From Plotosus lineatus (lineage: Eukaryota > Chordata > Actinopteri > Siluriformes > Plotosidae): a stretch of DNA of 64,000 nucleotides. Each line of letters begins with the position of its first letter. Positions within the stretch are counted from its first letter, which is position 1. Of the stretch, positions 1-12,617 are shown piece after piece. The notes under the pieces were generated by a model, which made no database searches, had not been told where the DNA came from, and saw only the letters and a program-made list of their open reading frames with translations. A program made the translations under genes and the position numbers. Location of the stretch: positions 38,159,564 through 38,223,563 of the forward strand of contig CM045734.1 of assembly GCA_024760905.1 (NCBI GenBank), in the 5' to 3' direction.

Positions 1-42
1 AGAAACATGGCCGGCCTTTGATAACCCAGTTAGCTGCACTGG
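1..42 (-). repeat. SINE-A body fragment at the window edge
   Basis: It reads, reversed, CCAGTGCAGCTAACTGGGTTATC and GGCCGGCCATG. It is cut by the window start. Confidence 0.75.
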
Positions 43-102
43 AGAAAATAAAAGTCAGAAGTATAAACGTGATATTTAGATTCATTAAGATATCTGTCCC
101 CC

Positions 103-352
103 ACCCAGTGCAGCTAACTGGGTTATCAAAGGCCGGTCATGTCTCTCACTGTCAATGGTGTGAGGTTCATGGAAAAAAAAAAACATTGCTGACTTTCGAC
201 AAGAGTAGCTGCAAAGCTGCCAGCGTGTTTCTGCCCTGCGATGGCCTGGCGAGCCGTCCAGGGTGTACTCTGCCCTCGCCCAGAGTTGGCTGGGATGGGT
301 GCCAGCCTCCCCACGACCCTAATTAGGATTAAGCGGGTACAGAAAATGAACT
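103..352 (+). repeat. SINE-A with L tail
   Basis: The body starts at CCCAGTGCAGCTAACTGGG and passes CAGCGTGTTTCTG, then enters the L2-like tail (GCGATGGCCTGGCGAG, CCTAATTAGGATTAAGCGG). The tRNA-like head is missing. Confidence 0.8.
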
Positions 353-743
353 GAGCTGAAAATACCTGCTTGAGTGTGAATAAGAAGATCAAAGAAATAG
401 TTGGAATGGCCTCTCTTGACCCCAAGGGCAGAATTACTAATTTGTTTCTAAAATAAAAGTTAACACAACAAAAGAAAATAAGGAAAATGACATCTTAGCT
501 AATTGTTGTGAGTATTAATGGTTATGGACTGTAAGATTTCATTTCAGTCTTATCTATAAGGCTAGCTTTAGGATATCACTGTATTTCCAAAACTCATACT
601 ACTATGATAAAGAAATTTCTAATGATAAAATAATGATGAAATTTTTTATGATGAAGAAAAAAAAAATCTGTCTTTTTACTGCATTAACAGCCCATCAGTT
701 TTAGACAAACTCCATAGCTTTTTGAACCACATAGAAAGATCTA
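346..743. other. AT-rich spacer, no feature seen
   Basis: No frame, repeat end or structured element recognised between the SINE-A and the inverted-repeat element. Confidence 0.6.
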
Positions 744-1425
744 GGTGTTTGGTCCGGTTCCAGGACATTTGCTCACAACCTTAATGAAAAAACTGACATT
801 TGCTCACAACATAAAAAATGTTGTTCAATTTTAACCCTAAGCCTTACCCTAAACCCTCACTCTAACCCTAACTCTAAACCCTAACCCTAATGTATAATGA
901 GTTAATTTAGTATTATGTATTTATAAGAATCACGGTGGCGTAGTGATTAGCACGTCCGCCTCAGAGCAAGAAGGACTGGGTTCGATTCCCGGCCTGGCCG
1001 TTTCAATGTGGAGTTTGCATGTTCTCCCCGTGCTTGCGTGGGTTTCTTCCGGTGCTCCGGTTTCCTCCCACAATCCAAAGACATGCACAGTAGGTTAATT
1101 GGCCGTTCTAAATTGCCCGTAGGTTCGCATTGTGCAGAAGGCAATGGCAAACCACTGCACTAATCCTGCCAAGAAAACCTCCATGAAGATGATAACCAGG
1201 GAGTTTTCCTTCATGGTGGGTCACCAATGGTTGTCCTATGACTCAGGCACTAGATAGATAGAGAGATTTATAAGAATAAAGAATTTTTATAACACATTGT
1301 GATCATTTATTATGTAGGCATTTATGAGAACAAATAAAAAAAGATGTTGTGAGCAAAGTCTGTTTTTTTTCATTAAGGTTGTGAGCATTTGTCCTGTGAG
1401 CAAATGTCCGCGCACCGTTTGGTCC
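744..1425. mobile_element. Inverted-repeat DNA element with telomere-like core and nested SINE-C
   Basis: The left end (GGACATTTGCTCACAACCTT at about 762) and the right end (AAGGTTGTGAGCATTTGTCC at about 1375) are inverted copies; GACATTTGCTCACA recurs inside each end. The core at 831-893 is a run of CCCTAA-like hexamers. A SINE-C occupies 933-1262. No coding sequence. Confidence 0.7.
933..1262 (+). repeat. SINE-C with (GATA)-type tail
   Basis: Head GGTGGCGTAGTGATTAGCAC with B box GGTTCGATTCCC, then the body, then the tail that ends ACTAGATAGATAGAGAGA. It sits inside the inverted-repeat element 744-1425. Confidence 0.82.
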
Positions 1426-1616
1426 ATACCTCTCAACACAGAATGTTATTAATGATACTTTTCAGTTATGTGTCAGTAGATTGTGATCACTTACAAATCA
1501 CTTTGGCTGAAGGGTGCAGTGTAGGTGTGCAAAAGAAATCATACTAAAGTTATTTTTGATGTTGTTTAAAGCTACATAAAATACAAACCAAATGCTTACA
1601 CTGTGATATCATAAAC

Positions 1617-1965
1617 GTGGTGGTCTAGTGGTATAGGGCACTGGATCGCTGATCCAAAGGTTGGGGGTTCGAGTCCCACTCTCCACAAGATTGTCACTGT
1701 CCCCCCCCAGTGCAGCTAACTGGGTTATCAAAGGCGGGCCATGTCTCTCACTGTCTATGGTGAGAGGCATGTAAAAGAACCATTGCTGACTTTTGTAAAG
1801 AGTAGCTGCAAAGTCGTCAGCGTGTTTCTGTCCCTTGCTAAAAAGGGTTGTGACAGGAAGGGCATCCGACGTAAAAACCTCTGCCAAAATCAAATGTGCG
1901 AATCAGATGATTCGCTGTGGCGACTCCCGAGTAAAAGGGAAAAAAGCCGAAAGGAAGACAGACAC
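1617..1965 (+). repeat. SINE-A with R tail, full length
   Basis: The tRNA-like head has an A box (TGGTCTAGTGG) and a B box (GGTTCGAGTCC), followed by the body and the tail GCTGTGGCGACTCCCGAGTA ending GCCGAAAGGAAGA. Confidence 0.88.
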
Positions 1966-2309
1966 ATTCATTGCTGAATTGCACAATAATATTATAATAT
2001 GCTGGTTGTTCTGGATCATAGAGACTGATCCAGATATATTTTGCAACTACACCAAGACCAGAGTTGAGTATTGCAGAGAAAGCTACAAAACACAGCTGCA
2101 TTCAGTATTTCTCTTTGTGTCAGGCTTTTTACTGGCTGTAAGCCAGGGTTGTCATCAACTATGAGCTTCCACGCTGTATGGTCGCAGTTCTGCCTTCAGC
2201 TCTGCAGTTGCATTCTCCGCATGAACACAATTTAGGAATTAGCACATCTTTATATAGTAAAATATAATACACAAGGGTAACAGAAAGAAGGTTTTGAGTC
2301 CCGGGCTCA

Positions 2310-2445
2310 GTGAGGGCTTTTCTGTGTGAAGTCAGCATGTTTCCTCTGTGCTTGAGTGGATTTCCTCCAAGTGCTCTGGTTTCCTCCCGCAGTCCAAAGA
2401 CATGCATGTTAGGCAATTTATCTTTTACAAAAATTACCTTAGGCA
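2310..2445 (+). repeat. SINE-C body fragment
   Basis: Only the middle is present (TCAGCATGTTTCCTCTGTGC to AAAGACATGCATG), diverged. Confidence 0.55.
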
Positions 2446-2459
2446 CATGTGCGAGTTTG

Positions 2460-2745
2460 GGGCCGGCGGCGTAGTGGTTAGGGTGCTGCGCTCATGATCG
2501 GGAGGTTGTGAGTTCGAATCCCACTGAGACCCTCACTGTGCTAAGACCCCAACCACAAGTGTGCCTCTGTTCACCCAGCAGTATAAATGGTTACCAGTAA
2601 AAAATATACTGGGAAGGTAATCTGCGATGGACTAGCGTCCCATCCAGGGGGAGTTGAACTCCTGGTTGCTTCACGCTATGGAAACCGGGGATAAGCACTG
2701 GCCTGATGAGCCACGAGGCTCGGGTGTAAAAACCCAACAGACTTT
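2460..2745 (+). repeat. SINE-B, nearly full length
   Basis: tRNA-like head GCGTAGTGGTTAGGGTGCTG with B box AGTTCGAATCCC. The body contains CAGTATAAATGG and ends in GATGAGCCACGAGGCTCGGG and (CCTA)n. Confidence 0.82.
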
Positions 2746-3332
2746 ACCTACCTACATGTGCGAGTGAGTGTTAGCCCTGCGATGGTCAGACAAGCTGCTT
2801 AGGGTGTTCCCCGACAACTCCTAGTCGGCTAGTAGCATCAAACGGTTTAAAAAATAAATTAAATAAACAGCAAAAATCGGCAGTTATGCAAACAATAGTC
2901 AATTTAGACATGCACTATGTTGCTATTATTATCCATTGTGATAATTTGTTAGGTAAATGTGATCTGATTATTGATCAAATTTTGTGTAAAATACAAATTG
3001 ATTTCCATCACCTGACTCTTAAAATACAGATAGTTTTTTTTTTTTAACTTTTTTTTTTAAAAATGGTATGAAATTAGTTAGATTTTTTTTAGAATAGTGT
3101 ATTATATGTAGTGTGATATGTGGTAACAGTACAGTAATAATTCATACATTCATAACCACAAAGGACACTGAATTCATTCCACCCATATTCATTATACAGT
3201 ACTACCATAAAGCTATTCTCCCCTCAGATAGGAATCATGAACCTCATCCCTCAGTATAAGTGTCAGAGATGGGCTTCCTGTAATCTTTCTGCTACCTCTG
3301 ACACACAGGAGACACCTTCAGATAATGAAATG

Positions 3333-3388
<56 letters not shown>
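3333..3388. repeat. (CA)n microsatellite
   Basis: Uninterrupted CA dinucleotides, about 28 units. Confidence 0.95.
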
Positions 3389-3390
<2 letters not shown>

Positions 3391-4036
3391 TTGGCTGCTG
3401 TACTTCAAGCGAAAGCAATTCAATCCAACCCTCCAAAAGAGCCATTATATTTTATAATTATTACAAGGGATGAGCGGGACCCTCTGTCTGGGACTTTATG
3501 GACTGGGGCTTGCCTTTTAGTGTTGTAGTCATGCATTAAACATGAAGCTCAGATCGAGGAACATGGAAATTGTGCTCTCTCGAGGATGCTGAAGAATCTA
3601 AGGGAATACCAGGATTTCCCTTAATGTGTGACAGAAAAGAACAAGAAAAAAAAAAGCATGCACTTGCATACACTGAGGTTTGTTTTAGATTTGGTTTAAA
3701 ATTATATTACCTATCAACAGTTTAAAGGAGTGGGGTGTGGTGGTACAGAATAGTATTCAGTACCATGATGCATAACAGAATATCCTAATGTGTTTATTAA
3801 AAAAAGCACTATGCCAATGATGAATGATATGCACTTGTTTACTGTTTAGAATTTATTGTTATATTTAAGGTTGCAGAATATTAACTTATAGCAGTTATAA
3901 ATATTCAGTTTTCCATTATCTTGTTGCCTTCAGTTATTAAATTGACATAATACAACTGACTAACTTGCTGCAATTAAACTTTTCTTGCATTATAATCTTC
4001 CTATAAATAAACTTCATCATATTAACAGTGTATGTG

Positions 4037-4037
<1 letters not shown>

Positions 4038-4133
<96 letters not shown>
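4038..4133. repeat. (TA)n then (GTAT)n microsatellite
   Basis: About 37 TA units followed by GTAT units, ending at the SINE-A inserted at 4136. Confidence 0.95.
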
Positions 4134-4135
<2 letters not shown>

Positions 4136-4492
4136 AGGGGCAGTGGTGGTCTAGTGGTATAGGGCGCTGGATCGCTGATCCAAAGGTTGGGGGTTCAAGT
4201 CCCACTCTCCACAAGGTTGTCACTGTCCCCCCCCCACCGTGCTGCTAACTGGGTTATCAAAGGTGGGCCATATCTCTCACTGTCTATGGTGTGAGGCATG
4301 TAAAAGAACCATTGCTGACTTTCGTAAAGAGTAGCTGCAAAGTCGTCAGCGTGTTTCTGTCCCTTGCTAAAAAGGGTTGTGACAGGAAGGGCATCCGACG
4401 TAAAAACCTCTGCCAAATCAAACGTGCGAATCAGATGATTTGCTGTGGCGACTCCCGAGTAAAAGGGAAAAAAAGCCGAAAGGAAGACAGAC
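4136..4492 (+). repeat. SINE-A with R tail, full length
   Basis: Head, body and R tail as in the copy at 1617. It is inserted in a (TA)n/(GTAT)n microsatellite. Confidence 0.88.
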
Positions 4493-4547
4493 ATATATGT
4501 ATGTATGTATACAGTATATACTGTATACATACATATATATAGTACAA

Positions 4548-4757
4548 CCACTCAGACCTGTGGATTGCCACACATTGCAGCACCCTCAAAGGGGGGTCTC
4601 GGTACCTTGCTGAAGGATACTTCAGCTCTGAATGTGGATGAAGGGAAGGTGCAGCTCACTCCCCCACTGCTAAACATATTTCCTGCTGGCTTGGGAATCG
4701 AAACAGTGACCTTTCAGTCCAAAAGCTGCTTCTGCGTCCATTAGGCTGCGGCTATTC
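4548..4757 (-). repeat. SINE-D
   Basis: Reversed, it has a tRNA-like head (GCCTAATGGACGCAGAAGC, B box GTTTCGATTCCC). The body contains AGTGAGCTGCACCTTCCC on the - strand. The same family is at 26262, 45950 and 54345. Confidence 0.7.
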
Positions 4758-5689
4758 CAGGCGCTCTCATGCTGATGGTAAGATGAATTACTATGAACTT
4801 TTCAGCAAATAAAATTTTCACCCAATCCTCGTAATACTCAGCATATAAATCCATTTTACAATGATGTTCTTTAAAAGTCTACTAGATCCACCGTGGGAAA
4901 TCACAGCCTTAACATAAATTATCAGCTGGATGTTCTCAGCTCATCATGAGACTCTAAATGGATCCTTTTATAAATTGTAGTAATATATGGACATTAAATC
5001 TGTTGAACCTACAAATAAAGACTCGCGCAGAATATAGTGCTAGTATTAACTTTAAAGTATCCACACTGGATATCATATAAGTTCCTAATTAGAGTGAATT
5101 GGCCTTTAAAAAATCATATTAGGTGAGAGTTAGGTTCATTTCACATTTCTCAGCTCAAAACACATTGACTATTCTTGGCTGGATTTAGAATCAGATTGTA
5201 AAGGTCAATCAAAAATATAGGCTAAAATATACTGGTCATATTAAGAAACTTTCTCTGACAGGGTAGGTGTGTTTCATTGTTGGGTACCAACCGAAGCACA
5301 CTCATGTTTTTTTTAAATCCATGAAATGGGAAATGTTTGATTTTCATCATAAAAGCAAGAGATAGAGCGAGAGAGAGTGAGAGTGAGAGAGAGATGAATC
5401 CAGGTGGCTGACCCGGTGTCACCGTGAAATGTTTCAGTAAGTAGTAGGTCCTCCCAAAGGATAATGACAAGGATTCATGTGCGTTTTACCAAAAGCAGGT
5501 GGCGGAGGTCGTGGTCACATCAACTAATTGAACTAGCTATACATGTAAACAACTGGGAGATTTGCAGAGTGCAGGACATCACATATTCTGGAGTAAAGTG
5601 TTAATTTTGCCAAACAGTGCTATAAAGTATCTAAAGGATTTTATATGCTGTAGTATTACAAAATATTGGATCAATTCTGTTTTTTTGAC

Positions 5690-7978
5690 AAATTAAATTC
5701 TTCATCTTCATCTTCCTCCGATCAATCCGGGGTTGGATTGTGGGGCAGCAGCGTAAGCAATGAGGTCCAGACATCTTTCTCCCCATCCACTTCCTCCTGC
5801 TTTTCTGGGGTGACATAAAGGCGTTCCCAGACCAGAGACATAATCCCTTCAGCATGTACTTGGTTGACCACAGGGTCTCTTCCCGGTTGGACATGCACAA
5901 AACACCACACCACATGCTGAGGTAGCATTCTAACCAGAAACCCGAGCCACCTCAACTGGCTCCTCTCAATGCAGAAGAGCAGCAGTTCTACTGTGAGCAC
6001 CCCAGGATAGCTGAGCTTCTCACCCTATCGCTAAGGGAAAGCCCTGCCACCCAACGAAGGAAGCTCATTTCAGCCGCTTGTATCCGCAATCTTGATCTTT
6101 CAGTCACCACCTAAAGTTCATGACCATAGGTAAGGGTTGGAACGTAGACTGACTGGTAAATTGAGAGCTTTACCTTGCAGCTCAGCTCCCTCTTCACCGT
6201 GATGGATTGGTACAGGATGCACTTTATAGCAGAGGCTGCAGTGATCATCTGTTGATCACCCGCTCCATCCTTCCTTCACTTATGAACAGGACCCCGAGAT
6301 ACTTGAACATCTCCACTTGGGGCAGGACATCATTCCCTTTTCTGGCTGAGAACCATGGCCTTGGACTTGGAGGTGCTGATTCTCATCCCAGCCCCTTTGC
6401 ACTCAACTGCGAATCATTCCAATGAGAGCTGGAGGTCCTAGATTGACGAAACCAAAAGAACGACGTCATCCACAAAAAGCAGAGAAGAGAGCCGATAGCC
6501 ACGAAACTAGAACCCTTCGACACGTTGGCTGTATCTAGAAATTCTGTCCATGAAAATTATGAACAGAATCAGTGACAAAGGACAGCCTTGGGGGACTCCA
6601 ACTTTCACTAGAAACGAATTCAACCTGTTGTTACAAATGCGGACCAAGCTCTGGCTCCGGTGATACAGCGACCAAATGGCCCATAACACGGGGTCCGGAA
6701 TGCCGTGCTCTCGGAGCAATCCCCCACAAGAAAGCCCAAGGGACACGGTTGATAACCTTCTCTAAATCCACAAAACACATATGGACAGATTGGGCAAACT
6801 GCCCCCTCCAGGATCCTGTTGAGCATTTAATATTGGTCTAGCATGTCGTATAAGGGACGAAAACCACATTGTTAATCTTGAATCCACGGGTCAACTATCA
6901 TCCTCTCCAGCACCGCTGCATAGACTTTCCCAGGTAGGCTGGTTTGTCGCCTCAGCAATGGAGGCACGAAACATTTCTCATTCAGATTCCCTGTCACCCA
7001 TCTACTTCAGTATGTAGTTGTAACTCTGCAGGAGGTGGGAGTTAAAGGCCCCTTTGACAGGCGACCCCAACAAATGTATCCAGGAGACCCTAACTACAAG
7101 CTTGGGCCTGCCAGGTCTTGAGGGCTGAGTCCCCTGCCATCGGAGCCAGCTCACCACCAGGTGGTGATCGTTTGGCAGCTCAGCTCCTCTCTTCCGAACA
7201 TGAGGCCGCAAGTTCGGTGACATGACTACAACTTCGATCATCGAACTGCGGCTTAGGGTGTACTGGTGCCATGTGCACATTTGGACATCCTTATGTTTGA
7301 ACATGGTGTTCTTGATAGACAAACCGTGATGAGCATGGAAGTCCAACAACAAAACACCATTCGAGTTCAGACTGGAGATGCCGTACCTACCAATCAGTCC
7401 CATACAGATGACACTATTGTTGACCACGTAGGTCTTGAAGTCTCCCAGGACAACGATTGAGTCCCCCTGCGGAGCGTTGTCCAACATATTCCCTAAAGAC
7501 TCCAAGAAGGGTGGGTACTCTGAACTGTCATTCGGTGCATATGCACAAACATCAGTCAAGACCTGTCCCCCCAGCAAACAGTGGAGAGAAGCTATCCTTT
7601 CGTCAACCGGGGAGAACCCCAACGTGTGGGCACCGAAACGGGGGAGCAACAAGGATGCCTCCATTGGCTCACCACCTCGCCTCATGGCAGAAGCCCAACC
7701 ACCAGGCGCTCGCCTTCCAGCCCCTCCACCTGGCCTGACTCCTGTGGGGAAACCCAGTGACCTGCATCTGGGCAAGGGAAACTGTCCTTATGTTTTCTTC
7801 ATAGGGGTCTTTTGAACCGCGCTTTGTCTGGACCTTCACCTCGGACCTGTTTGCTTGGGTGACCCTACCAGGAGCATAATGCCCCTGAAAACATAGCTCC
7901 TAAGATCATTAGGACACGCCAATCCCTCCACCATGATAAGGTGGTGATTCAAGGAGGGGTGATTAAATTCCGTGACAT
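5690..7978 (-). pseudogene. Degraded non-LTR retrotransposon with endonuclease and reverse transcriptase remnants
   Basis: Read on the - strand: an apurinic-like endonuclease region at 7775-7002 (GAELPNDHHLVVSWLRW and a degraded GDF motif), then a reverse transcriptase fragment at 6746-6507 with KVGVPQGCPLSLILFIIFMD, then a frame to 5722. The 3' end is a GAAGAT-type simple repeat at about 5697-5715, typical of LINE ends. The 5' end near 7975 has GGTGGAGGGATTGGCGTGTCC. Frames are broken by stops and shifts. Clade not assigned. Confidence 0.8.
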
Positions 7979-8225
7979 TAAATTCTATTACACTCATTAC
8001 GCATGCATTGTATCTAAACTAATAAGCATTATCATACAGAGTATGTAAAATCGGTCCCATAATCATGTTCTTCAAAAGTGTGTTTCGATCCCCGGTGGAA
8101 AATCACATACTCAACATCATATTAACTGTCATGAAACCCAACAAAAGTTGAATATTTTCTATAATTGCTCATTGTTCTCAGCAGTGATGTCTTCTCTTTC
8201 TCTGCAGAAAAAAAATTCAAAGTTG

Positions 8226-8278
<53 letters not shown>
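8226..8278. repeat. (TTA)n microsatellite
   Basis: About 17 units of TTA. Confidence 0.95.
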
Positions 8279-8279
<1 letters not shown>

Positions 8280-8451
8280 AAAACAACCCAGAAGCTGATC
8301 TATAGCTACTTAGCACCTGTCAAAGACACTCTTGGACTTTTGGCGACTGGTAAAACTGAGCCAGAGATCTTATGATCTCTATGTGTGTCACTGAATATTT
8401 GTCAGCTGTGTTATTAGAAGATGGAAAGAAAGTCTGTGTGTGCAATTGAGT

Positions 8452-8453
8452 GT

Positions 8454-8494
<41 letters not shown>

Positions 8495-8520
8495 ATCTCT
8501 CTCTCTCTTTTTCTCTCAGT
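8452..8520. repeat. (TC)n microsatellite
   Basis: TC dinucleotides with minor interruptions. Confidence 0.9.
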
Positions 8521-8710
8521 CTGTGTATGTGTCTGTGTGTGTAAGTGTGTGCAAGGGGAAGGGGAGGTATTTATCATTCCATGAAGATAGGATCCTGTTC
8601 ACACACCAGCCTTATGAGGACAAACAACATCTGGAGAAAAATCTGGTTCTTGTAAAGAAAATGCACTGATACATACAGTATAAAAAATGCCACTGAGTTC
8701 ATTTTAACGC

Positions 8711-8782
<72 letters not shown>

Positions 8783-8799
8783 GTGTGTGTGTGTGTGTT
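8711..8799. repeat. (GT)n microsatellite
   Basis: GT dinucleotides broken once by GTATGTAT. Confidence 0.95.
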
Positions 8800-9026
8800 G
8801 TTGGACAGACCAAATGTTCTCACAAGAATAAGAATTTTTCATAGTTTAATCTTGTAAAAACAATTCCCCCAAGCAAAAACAGGAAAACAACAATTAAAAT
8901 ATGCGGCTTTTTTATACAAGTTACTGGTTACTGAGTTTGAGGTTCAGGTTAAGCTTAACATGGCATTAAGTGGCACCATTAATAGCTGTTTCAAGATTCT
9001 TTCAAGAGTGGATGAACAAATATGTA

Positions 9027-9029
<3 letters not shown>

Positions 9030-9084
<55 letters not shown>
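9030..9084. repeat. (GT)n microsatellite
   Basis: About 27 GT units. Confidence 0.95.
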
Positions 9085-9085
<1 letters not shown>

Positions 9086-10329
9086 CCGCCTGCATGTGTA
9101 ACTAGGTTTGCATTCCCTTCCAGGGAAACCCTGCATGAGCACAAAGGCATCCTTGTCTTAAGGTGTCATGGAGCACTATGTATCAGACACAAGATTGAAT
9201 GTCCCTTAAGCATGGAGGAAGCGGAGAGAAGGGGCGAGACCGTGCCAGCCTGCCACCAAAGAAGCTTTTGACGACGGGCCAAAACAGATGGCTGGGAATG
9301 GAGAAACAAGGTCAGAGGACAGCGAACACAACTCTCGCCCCTCCTTTGGCCTCACCACATTTGATACGGCGGAGCATCATCTGATGTCCGCCTTTCTTTT
9401 TAATTAAAATGGATGGTATGGAATAAGAGCTTGCTTGTTTTCCCTGGAAGGTGCTTAGGGGAGAAGTAAAGCTACACAGCAGCTTTGTGCAGCCTCGTCG
9501 TGATGAAAAGAGCTTCTGTGTTAGTCACTCGGAGTGCAAGCAGTCAGAGATAACCCGGTCCCGATTGATAACAGTCACGACAATGTTTAGAAGACATGTA
9601 TCTACATGGGAGTTGATAACTTATGGTAACATGACCTTAGGGTGGTCCCTGATACATTCACACTGCTACAATAGTCCGAGACTCTTTCCGTGTTTCTGTG
9701 GCCTAATCTGACGTTATCCGATGCCTTCTTGGCCTGTGTCAGATGTTGCAGGATGTCTAAACAGTACCGGTCAGCCACACTGGAAACGGGTCGACGACAG
9801 CACTAATGCATTAGCCACCTTAAACAAAACCACTCATTCAGCAATAGACTATTTAACACAGTTGTAAAGTGCAACTTCTTGTTGGCGATGATATCATTTT
9901 AAAACAACAAGAAGAAGTAAGAAAAATGAATAAGACTATATAATTATATAATATATACTGTACTATATAATATATAACTATACTACATATACTATACCAT
10001 ATATATATAATATAACATCTATACTACTGTATATATATATATATATATATCATTTTATATATATAACTAATATATAAAATATATATACAACTATATAATA
10101 CAACTGTATGTTGTAGTTATAACTATAGTTATTCTATCCAAATGTAATGAAACAAAAAATACATTTTCAATGTTTTAAATAAATATTTAAAAAAAAATTT
10201 ACATAATCTTTACAAAAATCTTTACAAAAAGTCACAAACTCTGGCCTTCGCATACACTTCACATTGCCTCCTTGCATTTTACACATTTGCTAAATTCGCT
10301 AAACTTCCTGATTTCTTCACTTTTACAAC

Positions 10330-11000
10330 CTACTGGGGCACGATATCTGTGATCTCCATGATTTGAGAGCATCATGGTTTGGTTGGGGTTTGCAGGATCA
10401 AATCATAATGATACTGAGGGAACTTGGTGGATTTGTGATGATCATGCTGATCGTGGAAAAATGCTTGCCTGTCAAAAATTTTGCTGTGATCAGTACTATG
10501 TACTGTATTATGATTTGAGGCCGATCGTGATAGAATGTGGGAATTGTAATAGGGTGCAGTAGAGCTTAATGGACCTTAACAGACCTTAACAGGATGTAAA
10601 AGATATTAAAATGCCCCCAGTGCAGCGAACTGGGTTATCAAAAGGCGGCCATGTCTCTCACTGTCTATGGTGTGAGGCATGTAAAAGAACCATTGCTGAC
10701 TTTTGAAAAGAGTAGCTGCATGTCAGCATGGTTCTACCCTGTGATGACTGGTGAGCTGTCCAGAAGGAATTCTGCCCTTGCTAAGAGAGAGCGGATGCAT
10801 GCAAGGGCCAGTCATGCCAGAAGCATGTCAACACACCAGTAACCAGTGAAATCTTAACATGTCATCATAGGCAATCTTGATGAAGTTGGAAACATGATGC
10901 CATCTGCCCCATTTTTATACCCAAATTGGTGTGTTCATAAATCATGGAGCTCCACTTTTTTTATTTTATTTTGGAGATCACATACATGGTGCCACAGTGG
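10330..11000. repeat. Unnamed dispersed repeat, copy 1 (with nested SINE-A)
   Basis: GATCGTGATAGAATGTGGGA, AACAGACCTTAACAG, ATCTTGATGAAGTTGG and TCATAAATCATGGAGCTC recur in the same order at 55715-55985. The SINE-A at 10614 splits this copy. No frame or obvious ends. Confidence 0.6.
10614..10765 (+). repeat. SINE-A body with a decayed L tail
   Basis: The body text is recognisable from CCCCCAGTGCAGCGAACTGG. The tail fades after GTGAGCTGTCCAGA. It lies inside an unnamed repeat shared with 55715-55985. Confidence 0.7.
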
Positions 11001-11657
11001 ATATTTTTTCCTATTTATCTCAAACAAACAAGTTTGGATGCTTGACAGCATCACACAAATCCTATACCTGTACAGTGCCATACTAGACATGGTCTCCAGC
11101 AAAGGGCTTCAGTATTGTCATGTTCTAGACCTGTCCAAGACCAGGAGTAGTCCATCTCAATTCAAGACTGACACTTATTCTCAAAATTCATGGTAAACCT
11201 CTAATGAACTTCTTTTCAGTGCAATTAATACCTTTCAAACCCATCACAGTTATAGAAGGGTCTCCTCTACAATCACATTATCTGGTATCACTGAAATGAG
11301 GATGGGTTTCCCTTTTGAGTTCTCTCAAGGTTTCTTCCTCACTTTGCACCAAGGGTTTTTTCCTTATCTTTGCCACAGACTTGCTCATAGAGGTTGATTC
11401 ATAAAAAAATAAATACAGTATACAGTATTTTTAATTTATAACCAAATTTACACTACCTGACAAATTTAAACTTACCTGGGTGTTTTTGAACACCCCCATT
11501 TTTACAGTTTTATTGAGATTTAAGTAGTTCAATCCAGTGCATGACTTCGAAATGAAGAAAGATAAGTGGTATATCAGAACTACCCTCAAAGAAAAGAAAG
11601 GGATGGTAGCCAGTCTCCAGGCTAAAACCCCCCTGAGCTTGTTTGTCACCTGTCACC

Positions 11658-11658
<1 letters not shown>

Positions 11659-11703
<45 letters not shown>
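11659..11703. repeat. (TTA)n microsatellite
   Basis: About 15 units, abutting a SINE-A. Confidence 0.95.
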
Positions 11704-11707
<4 letters not shown>

Positions 11708-11945
11708 GGGTTATCAAAGGCCAGCCATGTCTCTCACTGTCTATGGTGTGAGGCATGTAAAAGAACCATTTCTGACTTTCAACAAGAGTACGCTGCATAG
11801 ACATCAGCGTGCTTCCGCACTGTGATGGCCTGGCATGCTGTCCAGGGTGTACTCTGCTCTCGTCCGGAGTTGGCTTGGATGAGTGCCAGCCTTCCAGCAA
11901 CCCTAATTAAGATTGAGTGGTTCAGAAAATGATTGATTGATTGAT
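11704..11945 (+). repeat. SINE-A body with L tail
   Basis: It starts at the end of a (TTA)n tract and ends in (GATT)n. L tail text AACCCTAATTAAGATTGAG. Confidence 0.78.
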
Positions 11946-11964
11946 TATTATTGTTATTTGCTTT

Positions 11965-12240
11965 ACCAAACCTTTGGATCAGTGACACCCCCCCCTTCCC
12001 CCAGTGCAGCTAACTGGGTTATCAAAGGCTGGCCATGTCTCTCACTGTCTATGGTGTGAGGCATGTAAAAGAGCCATTGCTGACTTTCAACAAGAGTAGG
12101 CTGCAAAGCTGTCGGCGTGCTTCCGCCCTGCCTGGCGAGCTGTCCAGGGTGTACTCTGCCCTCCCCCGGAGTTGGCTGGGATGGGTACCAGCCTCCCCGC
12201 GACCCTAATTAGGATGAAGCGGTTACAGAAAATGATGATG
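11965..12240 (+). repeat. SINE-A body with L tail
   Basis: A partly rearranged head (CTTTGGATCAGTGAC), then body and L tail ending in (GAT)n. It lies head-to-tail with the previous copy. Confidence 0.78.
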
Positions 12241-12254
12241 ATGGATCAGTGACC

Positions 12255-12617
12255 ATATTTGGCAAGAACACTATCTATCCATCTAGTGCCTGAATCGTAA
12301 GACGACCATTGGCGATCCGTCATGAAGGATAACGTCCTGGTTATCATCTTCATGGAGGTTTTCTTGGCAGGATTAGTGCAGTGGTTGATGCGAACTGTTG
12401 ATCTGAATGATGCGAACCTACAGGCAATTTAGAACGGCCAATTAACCTACTGTGCATGTCTTTGGATTGTGGGAGGAAACCGGAACACCCGGAGGAAACC
12501 CACGCAAGCACGGGGAGAACATGCAAACTCCACACCGAAACACCCAGGCCGGGAATCGAACCCAGGCCTTCTTGCTGTGAGGCGGACGTACCAACCACTA
12601 CGCCACCGTGCCGCCAG
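12255..12617 (-). repeat. SINE-C with (GATA)-type tail
   Basis: Reversed, it reads a tRNA-like head (GTAGTGGTTGGTACGTCCGC), the body with GTTTGCATGTTCTCC, then a tail with CCAAGAAAACCTCCATGAAG and AGGCACTAGATGG. The same tail occurs at 1140-1262. Confidence 0.8.

Larger units (their letters stand above)
1966..5689. other. Intergenic DNA between listed repeats
   Basis: Outside the SINEs and microsatellites listed, 1966-2309, 2746-3332, 3389-4037 and 4758-5689 show AT-rich unique-looking DNA with a short (GA)n at about 5360-5395. Nothing codes. Confidence 0.55.
7979..10329. other. Intergenic DNA, microsatellite-rich
   Basis: Besides the listed simple repeats, 9085-9940 is more GC-balanced unique-looking DNA with no convincing exon, and 9940-10140 is a disordered TA-rich stretch. 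I see no gene. Confidence 0.55.

Noticed and set aside
3237..3528. Frames of poly-His or Cys-Val residues over (CA)n tracts, here and at 8574-8813, 8944-9271 and 22076-22443
   Set aside because: They are translations of dinucleotide repeats with no supporting splice sites or family similarity.
9940..10140. TA-rich stretch as an origin or matrix-attachment site
   Set aside because: It is a disordered TA/ATATA region like others in the window; nothing in the sequence supports a function.
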